DNA from: Turnera subulata
Lineage: Eukaryota; Streptophyta; Magnoliopsida; Malpighiales; Passifloraceae
Length of the DNA stretch: 64,000 bases
Direction: 5' to 3'
Assembly: GCA_028386065.3 (NCBI GenBank)
Contig: JAKUCV010002460.1
Location: 114,709 to 178,708 of the forward strand
Notes under the pieces: model-generated
What the model saw: the letters and a program-made list of their open reading frames with translations, nothing else
The model's database searches: none
Told to the model about the DNA's origin: nothing
Part shown: one piece after another, positions 22,150 to 33,690 of the stretch
How the letters are laid out: each line of letters opens with the position of its first letter
How positions within the stretch are numbered: position 1 is the stretch's first letter
Position numbers and translations under genes: made by a program

Positions 22150-22552
22150 ATGTAGCATGGTTTCAATATTTCTCCTTGGCCCTTGATTAGCATCCTGCAA
22201 TCTGAGGTTGGTATAATCAAACAAGCAATTTGTGCAAAATTAAATATTTTGTCACCCAAATGGAAAAGAAAAAGGGGAAAATTATTGATGCATTTCCAAA
22301 TGCTACAAAAGGAAAATTCTTGTTTCCTTCCCTTCTTGTACTTTACTTTTATGACTGTAATCTAATTTTTGTTATTAATGATGATGAGGTCCCTGGATCG
22401 TACCGTAATAAATACAACACGGAAGCCAAACCTCACCCCACACTTAATTTCTGGGTTCTCCATGTATATGCCACGCATTATATTTTTTTTTTTCGACGAG
22501 ACCCCCAGAATTCGAAGACTTCTAAATGGTTCTAATATCGAGGTCAGAAATA

Positions 22553-22772
22553 AATAGTTTTTTTTGGTTTTCCACTTTATCTCAGGCCAGTCCACATTTA
22601 AGGACATCAAAGTCACCACACTAAATCCAACTCGACTCGGATGGCACACCTAGACAATGGTGGATGAGTCTCCCAAATAAGGTTTTTTGCATACATGAAA
22701 ATTCAAACCCGAGACCTCGCTTAAACGGAACAAGTTGCTTACCACTTAAACCAACCTCAATTACATAGGAAT
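22553..22772 (-). mobile_element. tRNA-derived SINE-like element
   Basis: On the minus strand, starting near 22770, GGTTGGTTTAAGTGGTAAGC resembles a tRNA A box. About 35 bases further, GGTCTCGGGTTTGAATTTTC resembles a B box. The element then runs about 150 bases to an A-rich end (CCAAAAAAAAC near 22560). This is the usual plan of plant SINEs. No target-site duplication was confirmed. Confidence 0.5.
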
Positions 22773-23568
22773 GCAACAAAGTTGCCAAAGACGACAGGAG
22801 GGCAGTCGGATTGGCATGGTTAAGAGCGCAAGGATTGGCATACAACTACGAATGATGCTAGAATGCCACTATCGTATTTTTAGAAACATAAATTTTATGG
22901 GAAAAGCAAAAAAAAAAAAAAAACGAAACTCCATACCACCTATATTACTGCATAATGCAACTTGTCTCATTTCTGAACGTATAGCGCATCTTCCATGCGG
23001 CTAGTGGAATTGGAAGATGGACCATAACAAATGCTAATGCTGGATAAATTTCTCAATACCCCCACTCCACCTTTCTCCCCCGGCCCCTCCCCACCCGCCG
23101 CTCGAATATAGTTATCCTTCTTCGTCATGCGCCTCATGTCTATGAATGCAATCCCCTGACCGGGATTTGAAACTCGTAAAATTGCATCTAAATAGGCCTC
23201 AAAATCACGTGTAGCAGGTGACTTCCCAAGCCAACTGAAGGCTTAAAGATCTTTGCACGTTAACCAATGACACCACTGGGTTAGAAAGCTCCATAGATCT
23301 TGTGACAAACCATTGATGCAATCATTAATTTTGCTTGAAATCATTTCAAAATCTGCATCTTGTCCTCGGTGAGGAAACGAATTGGTTGCAAAACCATCCA
23401 ACAACGACCACTTTTGGAGCATCTATATTCCGCAGGGGAAGCAAGAATTGAGATTGGCTTCCCCAAGGAACCCAGCAAGAGTTAGCAAGGCCTCCCTCCC
23501 CTACACCACTCGAAAAATTTGAAACATATACAACTAGAGAGATTTTAAGCAAAGCAAATGGTTGGTTG
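22770..23568 (-). pseudogene. Partial duplicate of the SDG41-like gene 3' end
   Basis: About 750 bases match the last exon and 3' flank of the gene at 25660-28847, in the same orientation. Landmarks shared with the intact copy include TTTCTGAACGTATAGCG (22969 and 25663), GAAGGC-TA-AGATCTTTGCAC (23235 and 25913), CTATATTCCGCAGGGGAAGC (23422 and 26098) and AAATTTGAAACATATACAAC (23514 and 26201). Homology extends into the 3' flank (GAGCGCAAGGATTG at 22823 and 25529; GTTGCCAAAGACGAC at 22780 and 25323). The frame is broken: residues after SLVVYVSNFSSG are out of frame with the source. It stops at about 23568, well short of the exon start, so it is a 3' fragment. It shares no introns, and the flank homology argues against a retrocopy. 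Confidence 0.85.
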
Positions 23569-23944
23569 CTATTGCAGGATAGGTTGCTTATTGATTGATT
23601 GGAGTGATTAAGGTGATTGAGTGATTGATTAGAGTGATTAAGAGATTGTTGAGTGAGTAATTGAGGGGAATGTGTGAAATTTCCGTAGATTATTTCTTTA
23701 GCTAATATGTGCAACTTGTAAATAAATGGGGATGTTGTATTTGTGAATAAAGTACACCACACATATTTGATTTTATATTTCTTCATTATAGCAGAGCAGA
23801 AAATCCTGCTCTGAATTCTTTCATCAAAAGTTTCCTCCGTCAGGTTCTCATATATATATATATATAAAAAGGAAAAATCTAAAAACACCAAAACCCCCCA
23901 ATCAAGAAAATAAAAACCAAAACCATCCTTTTACGGGGAGTTGT

Positions 23945-24475
23945 AGGTTTCAAGCTTTATCCTTAAAAAGCATCATTTGGTTTCGAGCTTTATCCATAAA
24001 AGCCTTGTAGTTTCGAGCTTTGTCCATAAAAGCCTCATTGTAGTTTCGAGCTTTGTTCATAAAGACCCCATCGTAGTTTCGAGCTTTATCCTTAAAAAGC
24101 ATCATGTGTGGTTCCAAACTTTATCTTTAAAAAGCATCATGTGGCTTCAAGTTTTATCCATAAAAGCCTCATAGTAGTTTCGAGCTTTGTCCATAAAAAT
24201 CTCATTGTAATTTCGAGCTTTGTCTATAAAAATCTCATTGTAGTTTGTGTGGTTTTGAGCTTTATCATTGGAAGGCTCGCGTAGATTTGGAGCTCTTTTC
24301 TTAAAAGTCTCACAAAATGGGTTTCGGTTTTTGTTTTCATAAAAGCATCACAAAATTGGTTTAGAATTTTTCCCTTACAAACCAGATTGGGATTGGAGTT
24401 TTTGCTTAAAAATCATAATAAGTTTTTTGCTTTAGCTTGACTAAGTTTTAAACTTTATCCTAAAAAGGCTTGATG
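23945..24475. repeat. Degenerate tandem repeat, about 33-45-bp unit
   Basis: About twelve diverged copies of a unit containing TAGTTTCGAGCTTTGTCCATAAAAG, then CCTCATTG. Examples of the core GAGCTTT(G/A)TCC are near 23986, 24015, 24048, 24081, 24180 and 24215. Later copies drift (CAAGTTTTATCC, GAGCTCTTTTC). The 65-residue frame over part of it only reads the repeat (SSFVHKS) and is not accepted as a gene. It lies directly before a copia polypurine tract and may be an internal repeat of that element. Confidence 0.8.
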
Positions 24476-24586
24476 GAAAAATTGTGCACTGCCCATCTAA
24501 TCTTACAGGGAGGAAGCAAGGTTGGTGAAAAAAAAAGGCAAATAACACGACTCCTGAAGCTGTCAAGTTGATCATGAATCTTATCC

Positions 24587-24850
24587 ATATCCAACTTGAG
24601 GGGGAATGTTGACATGAGCCATGACAATCAGTGCCCAAATGAAGGAATCAAGATCAAGAAATCAAAGCACAAATTAAGGGATCATCTAGTATTATCCAAT
24701 CAGTTATTTGAGGAGATGTTACAAAGATTTGCTACGATTTATGTCTACTAGTTGACTACGTAATTAGTGTAGCATCAAAAATAAGAGTATCTTTTATTGT
24801 AACATCAAAAATATGTCTAGCATTAAGACAAGCAATGATGGAGGTGGGAA
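24587..24850 (+). mobile_element. Ty1-copia 3' end: polypurine tract and partial LTR
   Basis: CCAACTTGAGGGGGAATG is the classic copia end, with the polypurine tract at about 24598-24606. The LTR then starts TGTTGACATGAGCC at 24607. The LTR cannot be followed confidently beyond about 24850. No copia coding sequence lies upstream apart from the tandem repeat, so the internal region is lost. Confidence 0.6.
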
Positions 24851-25659
24851 TACTAGAGGTTTGATGCCGACTGTGCTATCTTTAAAGGTGAAGTAGCCGA
24901 AACCAATTCTCCATATTTCCTGCACCCGATTGATCATCGAGATTTAATCTTCATACCTAAGCCCCTTAGTGATGGAAGAAAGAGTTACATTGAGAACATT
25001 TTTTAAATGCTCTCAAATCCAAGAACAAATATGAGTTCATGGATGAGAAGATGCAATGCGATTGTTCTAGCCAATGCCTTTTCTAAGATTGTCAACCCAG
25101 AAGTTTCATCCCGGATTTCTAGCCTTGGACGCAGTGCAATGCGATTGTCATTTCATGGCTAGCTATCCAATGCCTTCTCTAAGGCAAATACAAAATCTTC
25201 GGCAAACGTAAAAAATTTCATTTCAAGGCAGTTGATATTCCTTCAAATTGGCGAAGATTTAAAAGAAGTAGAGACAAGCAATATGATGATGAACAGTCGA
25301 ATGATTCAAGTTAGGAATGCCACAGAGTTGCCAAAGACGACTGGATGCCAGAATTCTCGACTTTGCAAATGTATATAACAAGTACAAACTAGACAGCCTC
25401 CTCGAGGAGCGGAGATCAATGTAAGACAACTCGTTCATCATGAGTGGATTTTGGACATTCAAAAGGGAAACTTGCAGAAAATTCTGCCCCGCTCAACGCT
25501 AACCTAACGAATTGGGCAGGGTAGAGCGCAAGGATTGACATGCAACTGCAAATAATGCTAGAATACCACTACTATATTTCTAAAAGAAAGTTTTCTGGGA
25601 AAGGCAAAATCAAAAAAGAAAGTCCATACCAGCTTTAAAACTGCATAAAGCAACCCGTT
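24851..25659. other. No gene; 3' flank of the SDG41-like gene
   Basis: No supported coding region. Short words repeat here (GGCTAGCTATCCAATGCCTTCT near 25160 and GCCAATGCCTTTTCTAAGATTG near 25073), suggesting decayed repeat DNA. From about 25515 rightward it matches the downstream part of the partial duplicate at 22812-22970. Confidence 0.45.
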
Positions 25660-28600
25660 TCATTTCTGAACGTATAGCGTATCTTCGATGTGGCTACTGA
25701 AACTGGAAGATGGACCATAACAAACGTTGGATAAAATTCCCCCGTAAAGTAAACAATGCACCCCCAGCTCGAATATAGTTATCCTTCTTTGGTTGGTATC
25801 CCCATGTGCCTTGTGTCTATGAATGCAGTCCCCTGACCGGGGCTTGAAACTTGTAAAATTGTCGCCTAAATAGGAATCAAGATCACGTATAGCAGGTGAT
25901 TTCTCAAGCCAACTGAAGGCGTAGAGATCTTTGCACATTAAGCAATGACACCCCTGGGTTAGAAAGCTCCAGACATCTTCTGACAAACGATTGATGCAAT
26001 CAACTATTTTGCTCGAAATGTTTTCAAAATCTGCATATTGCCCTCGGTGAGGAAACAAGTTGGCACCAAATCCATCCAGCAACGAGCATTTGGAGCATCT
26101 ATATTCCGCAGGGGAAGCAAGATTTGAGATAGGCTTCCCAAGGGAACCCCATCCTGGACTCCTAGCAAGAGTTAACAAGGCCTCCCCTGCGCCACTCAAA
26201 AAATTTGAAACATATACAACCAGAGAAGATTCAAAGCAAAGAAAATGGTTGGTTGCAGAAGCAATTAACAAATGGTATGCCACACTAGTCCTGAGCGTTT
26301 TAAAACTTTCAAACTGATCTCCCTCCACCCTGGAATGCTCAGTCAATAAGTCACTTCCACGGATTTTGTAAGCAGAAGCCAATGTTGTATATGCCTTGAG
26401 CGCAAGATGGTGGAGGGGATGTAATCTGAGATTCAACTTTGGCTTTTCTTCTTTGGTCTTCAAATGCCAATCAAGGATACCATGGATAAGTATGTTCTCG
26501 AGCTTCGCACAGCACGACTCAGGGTCACCAACAGATAAGTACTCGGCTATAACTTCATCCATGTAATCAGTCAGCCACTCGTTTGCTTCTTCTCTACAAA
26601 AGCTGTTACCGGAGTCTGAGCTCGACAAGGCCAGATTTGAGGCATAAATTTCCTAAATGTATGACTTTTAAAAGTTAACACATGTTGAAAGGCGCATGTA
26701 TAGAACTCAATCATGCATATGACTTTCTCACACAAAGAGACAGTCTTCCCTCTTCTAAATTACATTAGTTGGACTCTACAGAGGTTTAACAGAAGAATCA
26801 GTTTTAAACATTGCTATAAAGCCAAAACATTAGACATTAGAAACGGACTGTTTTACGAAAAGCTTTGGGAGGCATTACAGAAGGAAAGAGAGGGGAGACA
26901 ATATAGGAAAATAGAGGTTCCTATCTCAGTGAATGAGGAAAATTCATCTCGACTCTGTGAGTATAAATTTCAGGCAGATTCAATGATGGTGCAACTTGCT
27001 CAGCTTCTGAATCTTTGATAGTTAAAGGCCAACTCAACTAGGTAAGACCAGCAAATCCTTTACCAGCTGGGACGCTCCATTAACCTTTTTTAACCATATG
27101 ATTGTTGGCATGGTTAGCAGTGATATCAGCTGGCAAATATTAAGCAGAATACTAGCCCTAAGAATCATTCTGTATGCTGTTAATATAGAATATGCTTTTT
27201 TGCAATTGGATATTCTAGCCAAACACAATATATTTACATGTGCTCCAGCCTTCAAAGAAAGTGCATAATCACAGGAAACACAATGTTCTTATAAGAAAAA
27301 AATAACATGAAGCCTAACCTCCAGAATATGATCTATATATGATGGGGGAGATACACAACATCTGGTGCAGCAACAGATAAAGCTATATTTTGCCCACAAC
27401 TCGGACTGCCTTATTGTCTGCAGATGAATGTTAGGCGAGTGCAATCAATTACTTGTAGCATTTCTTTAAGCTCTTTCTTCTTCATCATCTTCTTGTTTGT
27501 ATGTCTTATAGTGTTACTGCTGCATATAAAGTTGAAAACTTGTAGTTTTCTCAATCTACAAACTAACAAATAACTTCCCTAAAAAAATCAGCAACGTGAA
27601 CTTGGAATGTTAAAATTTTACATCAACAGGTACAAGTTTGTAGTTGTATCGTAAAAACATTGTTTTTCCCCTGCATCAGTTTTTTTAATGGCGATATTGC
27701 TTTAAATTACTTTGATCTATTAAATAAAAAAAAGACCACGAAACTCCTTCACAATTAAATCGGTTTTTCCATGGAAAGGCCCCTGAAGGTAACAAACAAG
27801 CAAAGCAAGCAAGAGCATGAGTGATACTGAAAAGGTGATGATGATACCTTAGGTTGCAACAGGTCAGTGTAGGCCACAGTGACCTTCTCACCTTTCTTGA
27901 TCCTCTTGATGCTCCGGACCACCACTCGTGGCCCGCATTCATAGCCACCGATGCAGCCTCCGGTTAGTTCAATAACATTTTGAAGCTTACTACCACCATT
28001 ATGTGTTCCCTGCAATTCCCATCTTCTTCTCACTTAATCCAATCAAAATATGAATAATCAAAAACAACAATATGTTGCAGAGGGTTATTGGAAATGCTAC
28101 CATGATACGGAGGCAGGGCTGGGCCCAAACCGGGGGAGTGGAAGGCGGAGGAGTGACGAAGAAGCGGTAAAAAGCGTTGGGAGAACAGCTGTGATTAATC
28201 CATGAGAAATGGGGCCCATAAACTGCGACCCCGAGGCTCCGGCCTTCCCTGTCCTGCACCTCCACCGCGTTGGTTATCACCAGGCACAGCACCGCCTCCA
28301 TAAGCGACAACGATGGTGACGATGATGCGACGCCGGCTTGGTAATATTCTTTGTTGTGGATAATAGCAGCAGATATGGCCTTTGCTCCGTTGCGAACACG
28401 GGCAGCAGTCTCTTGGTCCTGCATCAGTATGTCGCGGTTGGTTAACAGCCCCGAGATTCTCGTGAGGTGCTGCAGGGGAGTGGAAGGGGAGGGGAGGGAG
28501 AGGAGGAGGAGGAGGGCAACGCGGAGGTCGGTGGTGGAAGGGGCGCAGTGGCGAAGGAGGTAGAGTTGGGCTTCGGCGGCGGTGGGGGTGGAAGGGCCAC

Positions 28601-28847
28601 AGTGGCGGGTGTAATTGGAGGAGCAAAGAAGGGAACAGAAGAGGAGAGAAGGGGCATCACCATCGTGATCGTGATCGTGATCGTGAGGGTGAGGTTGGGG
28701 GATGATGTTTTGGAGAGGGGAGAAGCAGGAGGAGCAGTGGGTGTTAAGGCAAGACTCGTGGAGAGCCCATGAGAGAGGAGGGATGGGTGGGGTTATGTCT
28801 TCCCCCATCTCTATGTCTTCCACTGCTTCCATTTCCATCATCTCCAT
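25660..28847 (-). CDS. SDG41: SET-domain protein, SDG41-like
   Basis: Four exons on the minus strand: 28847-28101, 28009-27848, 27417-27319 and 26652-25660. All joints are phase 0 with GT-AG introns, giving 666 residues. Exon 1 has a MYND-like cysteine set (Cys33, His37, Cys38, Cys41, then Cys71, Cys75, His82, Cys83) interrupted by a PHPHDHDHDHDGD run, and the SET signature NHSCSPNA at 218-225. Exon 2 finishes the SET fold (ECGPRVVVRSIKRIKKGEKV, YTDLLQPK). Exon 3 is the post-SET part (RQSELWAKYSFICCCTRC). Exon 4 is a 330-residue helical, TPR-like C-terminus. It is probably a lysine methyltransferase of the SMYD-related plant group SET DOMAIN GROUP 41; its substrate is unknown. The internal exon 3 is only 99 bases, and I placed it by its splice signals. 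It could in principle be joined to another small exon in the 27318-26653 intron. Confidence 0.85.
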
Positions 28848-29490
28848 TTTTTTTTCATGCCCGTTAGTCTTTCCCTCTACGGCTATTTATTGGAGCCATT
28901 TCCTTTATTGAGGTGTGTTCTTTGTTTTTTTTTTTCTTTCCCCTTTTTCTTCCTTTTAAGAAAAAATGTAGCTCACTGCTTTACTTCTGGCTCTTCTCCC
29001 ACGAAGTTTTGGGGAGCATCACTGGGTGTCCATATTTTCGAGCTCTGTTTCAGTGACCCAAAGAAATTCCAGAAACAATCCAGTGACGATTTTCAATATT
29101 ATTTTTATATTATCAAGACATTGACAAGCATCACGTCATATTTCCAAAACTTAAAAAAGAATATGCCATCCCAATTGTTGCCACCAGCTGAAACCAACAA
29201 AACCGGTGGCAAACCAGAACAAAAATTTGTCAAGTCTTTTACAAAACAGTAGTTGTAAAAGCGTGAGAATTTGTAAGAGGAAGATGACAAGTGTGGGAGG
29301 CATTGCTGTTACGGATTCAACTGCATAAGGCTTGGCGTTGCATGATTCATTTAACACACCGTGGCCTGAAGTGAGAAAGAAAGAGGGGGTGAGTATTTGA
29401 CAGAGACATGCAGATGCAGCAAGTGAGTCATTTTATTTGACAGAGACATGCAGATGCAGCCGAAACAACAACTCCATAAGCTTACCATAG
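28848..29490. other. Intergenic between the SET gene and thioredoxin y
   Basis: No gene. It should hold the SET gene 5' region (28848 upward) and the thioredoxin 3' UTR. A 26-base direct repeat (ATTTGACAGAGACATGCAG then ATGCAGC) occurs at 29395-29420 and 29436-29461, about 41 bases apart. Confidence 0.6.
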
Positions 29491-31849
29491 CTATTGCTTC
29501 ACATTCAGTGAGTTTTCAATACGTTGGATGAGCTGATCCTTCGTCAAAGCTCCTTCCTGAACATAATCAAAACCATTATTGCTAATAAACTCAAACCAAC
29601 ATATCAATCTTTTACCTAGTTCAAGTTTAATCAATCAACAAACAATCTCTACAGACCAGACAATATACCATCATGCCACCAAGAAGATATCTCTCTGTGC
29701 ACTATACAGAAAAGGGGATGGAGCATTTTTGCATTTGCAAAGTGAAAATATCAGAAAAATACTTGGGATCTCCACATATAACACACACACACACAAAAAA
29801 AAAAATGAAAAATCAGGATCATCAGTTGCTTGAACATTTTTAACCTACTTTCTTTTTGAAATGAAATGAAACCTACTTTGTTCACTTTAATTACTTATTT
29901 CTTCTTTTTTAAGAAAACAGCTGAAGTTTTTTCACAATAAGCCGCTGACTCTGTAATCACATGAGAGCAAACAGATAAAATTAACTTACAAAGCGATCAT
30001 AAGGTTTCCCATCCTTAAATAAGATAAAGGTTGGCAAGGCCTCTATTCTGTATTTATCGGCAATGGCAGTGTACTTCTCAGTGTCAATTTTAACCACCTG
30101 GACTGTGTCTTTCAAAGCGGCACTAACTTCATTGAGAATTGGAACCATAAGTTGGCAAGGGCCACACCTGCAAACAACAGCCCGCCCAAAGTTTCACTTC
30201 AGTTGAAATTATAGTTAATCTGCGCTCAAAATTTGAATAAGAGAGATTCCCATTCAGCATCCAGTAACATAGCCAGCAAGTATGGGGTGTCCTTATACAA
30301 AAGGTTGGTCATGGTTAAGCATAACTTGGTATCTTCAGACCATCTTATAACTTCCTCATTGCATGATGATCTTGGCCATAAAATTTTTCATTTTAAATAT
30401 GAATGTGACCATTATTCAGATTTGATGCGAGAGATTTGAAGAGGGTGATGAACTTCTCAATCAGTAGTTTCAATCCACAAAATCAAAGGAAAAAAAAAAG
30501 CAATGAAAATATAAGATGAGTAAGAAAGAAAAGGAAATGGAAAAGATTTTACCAGGTTGCATAGAAGTCAACCAACACTGGTTTGTCAGATTTTTCCAGC
30601 AACTCATCAAAGGAGGAATATGTCTCTTTCTTTGCAGCAACCTACGAGGATCAGAGGGTAGAAAAACATAGTCACAAAGCCGTGACTCAGTAAAACTGCT
30701 TAACAAAAAGAAAATTAACCAATGGCGGGATTAACAACATTCGAATCAAGTCAGATTGAGCATGCTCTATGTTTGGTATCACTTGGAATCGGAATAGAAA
30801 CGGAATTTGAATAATTTTGTTATTTGGTTGGCATAATCTAAGACATAACTCTAGAGTGACAATAATCTAAGACAAAAATTCTAAAGCGAGATTGTTTATG
30901 GTGAAACAAAATGGAATAGGATTCTTATTCCTATTCCCATTCTCATTCCTTGTGTACCAAACATAGCCTCAGTGGAAGCACTAAAGGAAACAGAAGGTCT
31001 TTGCAGATATTAGGGGCTTTAGAAACATATGGTGGGCTTCCATGGGGTAGAGTGACGAATAATTTGTGCATAGCTGAATTTGCAGCACAAGGCACCAGCT
31101 AATTGAAGTATATATCATCATATCCATCCTGATTTCATCATGAGGTGCAAAAGAAAAATGAGAGAAAAGACTGAAGTATACTGACTGTTGTACTACCAGA
31201 GGCACCCAATTGATATGACACAGCAGATTGCAATTCCATAATAATGAAGAAAAGCAGAGAATAATTGAGTTTCAAATTTTGAATTTAAAGAGTAGAACTT
31301 TCACAACCCACAACAAAAATACCATACTGAACTATAAACATGTAGGGCCAGAAGGAACTTCAACTGGGAAGTTTTCAGGTTAATTCTACCTTAGGGTGAG
31401 AAAAAAATGTAGTAGAGCAACTTATATAACCAGTGAGAGGAGGAGCCAGTTCAGCTCTGGTCTAGGAGGTTGTTTCCAATTGAAATAATGAGCCCAAAAA
31501 AAAAATTCATGTCAACATCAATTCATATGCAATACAAACCTAATTGCTACAAGTTCTGTTGGCATCCATCCCAATCCAAAGAGAAGGCAAGAGGAAACCA
31601 TGGAAAGGAAATTTAGACAACAAAATAGTGTAGAGGAGAGAAAGGAACAGAGAGAGTTACCACAGGGGAGATTCGGGAGGCGGGACGAGACGATACCGCC
31701 CTGCCGCGGAGATGCACGGGGAATTGCAGAAAAGAACGAGACGACAACTTGGCGGAGTAAGCAGCGGTTGAGCCTGAGTAGCGTCGTGTGTTGGTGGTGG
31801 GTGAAGAAGAAGGGATTGTGGATGCAGAAAGGGAAAATATCTGTGCCAT
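29491..31849 (-). CDS. TRXY: Chloroplast thioredoxin y
   Basis: Four exons on the minus strand: 31849-31661, 30641-30553, 30167-29990 and 29556-29491, joined in frame by GT-AG introns, give 173 residues. The first ~63 residues are Ser/Arg-rich and lack acidic residues, as expected of a plastid transit peptide (exon 1). The mature domain has VLVDFYATW, then the WCGPC redox site at 93-97 (the Trp codon is split by an intron), VVKIDTEKYTAIADKY, the cis-Pro region EALPTFILFKDGKP, and EGALTKDQLIQRIENSL at the end. The sequence pattern matches thioredoxin y, which reduces 2-Cys peroxiredoxins, PRXQ and methionine sulfoxide reductases in plastids. The first intron (30642-31660) contains a MITE-like element. 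The gene looks intact. Confidence 0.93.
30770..30968. mobile_element. MITE in the thioredoxin y first intron
   Basis: About 200 bp with terminal inverted repeats. The left end is CTATGTTTGGTATCACTTGG and the right end is the complement of CTATGTTTGGTACACAAGG. GGAAT words run inward on the left (GGAATCGGAATAG) and ATTCC words on the right. It is AT-rich inside and has no ORF. This fits a small non-autonomous DNA transposon. Confidence 0.65.
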
Positions 31850-32279
31850 TCTTTTTTTCTTCTTCTTCTAGGGATTGCTCTAATAGAACTGAAATCTCAA
31901 GTAATTTTGAAAATTTTCTGTTTGGATATCAAGTAATTTTGAACATAACCATATAAATACTTCAATCTGATAAGCCCAAAAACAACAAAAACAAAAATAT
32001 CTGTAATTGTAATTTCGACAAAAAAAAATATCTGTAATTGTGGAGTTTAATTTCTTTGGTTCTTTTTTCTTTTTTTATTTGGAAGATATGTGGTATGGTG
32101 TATCCAGGTACAGATACATTTCCAGTGGTGCTGGGCTGGGAGTGGTTGGATGGATGGAATTTCCGCGGAGTTGAGCGATCAGAAGGCAGACAGTTTGTTT
32201 GGGGGTAAAGTGTGGGTTCATTTTGATTTAATGAAGATTTGAAATTGATTTCCCCTTGTCGAAACTCGTAAGTCATTGC

Positions 32280-32400
32280 TTTGGTGTGACAAACGTGAGA
32301 GAGAATTAAAAAACAAAGAAAAAAACAAAGATGGGAGGGTTTCCCAATATTCGTGGAAACAGGGTGTTTCCACGCGCCTGCCTTATAGTTGCTTTTCTAT
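32280..32400. other. Upstream region of thioredoxin y
   Basis: No ORF is accepted here. A run of A-rich text precedes a transposon insertion at 32409. Confidence 0.3.
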
Positions 32401-32408
32401 TACTCACA

Positions 32409-33178
32409 TAGGGCTGCCAATGATGATGACTGAAGCTCGGCACGTGAAAATTTAACAAAGTTCAAGTTCGGTTCGTGTTCATCTCGAGTCTAGATATTAA
32501 GCTCAAGCTTGGCTTATTAAAATTTTGGTAGCGAGCCTTATTAAGCTATAAATGAACCAATAATTACAAGTCGTGAAAAAAATATTTTTTAATTAATAAT
32601 TTAACTAACCAATCATATTACTATTATATCATTTAAAATTAAATATTAGAAGTATTTAATTAATGAAAAGAATGATAAAAAATATTTTTTTTAAAGATGA
32701 TAGATTCATTATATTCTTTGTCAAAAAAAATTATTATATTCAATAAAAATTAAAAATAAATCACTATTCCAACTTCAAGATTTTAAAACAAAAATTGAAA
32801 TAAAATTGAACAAAGTAATAATATTAGTTTGTTGGTTATGACCTAATTAAGTTACTTTATTATTCAAACTTCAATCTAATTGAATATAATTCATAAGCTT
32901 AATTTTTTTAAAAAAATATGATTTATAAGTCTCTTACAAGCTACTTAATGAACCTAAATAAGTCGAACCCACGAGTCTTTAAGCGAGAATCTAAACGAGC
33001 CAATCTCACGAGCTAACGAGCTGAGTTTCAAAAAGTTTGGGCTCGACTCATTTAGTTTCGAGTTTTTTACAGACTAGTTCAAGCTCAGCTTGTTTCCTTA
33101 ATGAGCCAGGCTCGAAGGAGTTATTATCAAGCTGAGCCTCGAGCTGTTCCCGAACGGCTCGTCTCATTTGCAGCCCTA
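32409..33178. mobile_element. Non-autonomous DNA transposon with terminal inverted repeats
   Basis: The left end TAGGGCTGCCAATGATGATG is matched by the right end, the complement of TAGGGCTGCAAATGAGACG. Inward of the ends, GAGCC/GGCTC and CTCGAGC/GCTCGAG words also pair, and the centre is very AT-rich. There is no ORF. Flanking words CTCACA (left) and CTCATA (right) may be a worn target duplication. The length is about 770 bp and the plan is hAT-like. The insertion lies about 560 bases upstream of the thioredoxin y start codon. Confidence 0.65.
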
Positions 33179-33304
33179 CTCATAGTAAAACCAACGGAAG
33201 CTTATGGCATGGTTATTGCCACTATTACCTCCTAATCTTTGAGTATTTTTTTAGTCAATCATCTTTGAGTAAATAACTAGTACTAGTTATTACAATTAGT
33301 ATTT

Positions 33305-33690
33305 AATGGGCTAATTACATTTTTCGTCCCTATGTTACAAAACGCACATTTTTCATCCCTATGTTGAATTTCAGAAACATTTTTCACACAAAAAATACTG
33401 GCGTGTTAATTTTTCATGCGTCAACATATGGGCCCATATCGAACCAAAACCCTCAAACTTCAACTAAAGAAGTGAAACTTTAGCACATGATGTTTTCTAA
33501 AAAAGCATTTTTTATGGGCCCATATACTGACGTGTCATTAAAAAATCAACACGTGTGTGCGAAAAATGGAAGAAAATGAAAAATATCCCCAAAATTTAAG
33601 CCAAAAATGAAAAAATATGCATTTTGTAACATAAGGATGAAAATTTCTCACTGAAAAAAATGCAGGATGAAAAATATGATTAGTCCGAGT
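33305..33690. mobile_element. Foldback MITE of about 390 bp
   Basis: The left arm reads GGGCTAATTACATTTTTCGTCC, then CTATGTTACAAAACGCA. The right arm is its complement (GACTAATCATATTTTTCATCC read on the minus strand, then TTATGTTACAAAATGCA). A second AACATAGGGATGAAA-like repeat appears on both sides. There is no ORF. The GGGCTAATTACATTTTT end is widespread in plant genomes. Confidence 0.7.

Noticed and set aside
23977..24174. 65-aa ORF with repeated SSFVHKS
   Set aside because: It only translates the degenerate tandem repeat.
28195..28772. Pro-rich and Gly-rich ORFs in other frames of the SET gene exon 1
   Set aside because: They are shadows of the real exon, which has matching splice sites and SET motifs.
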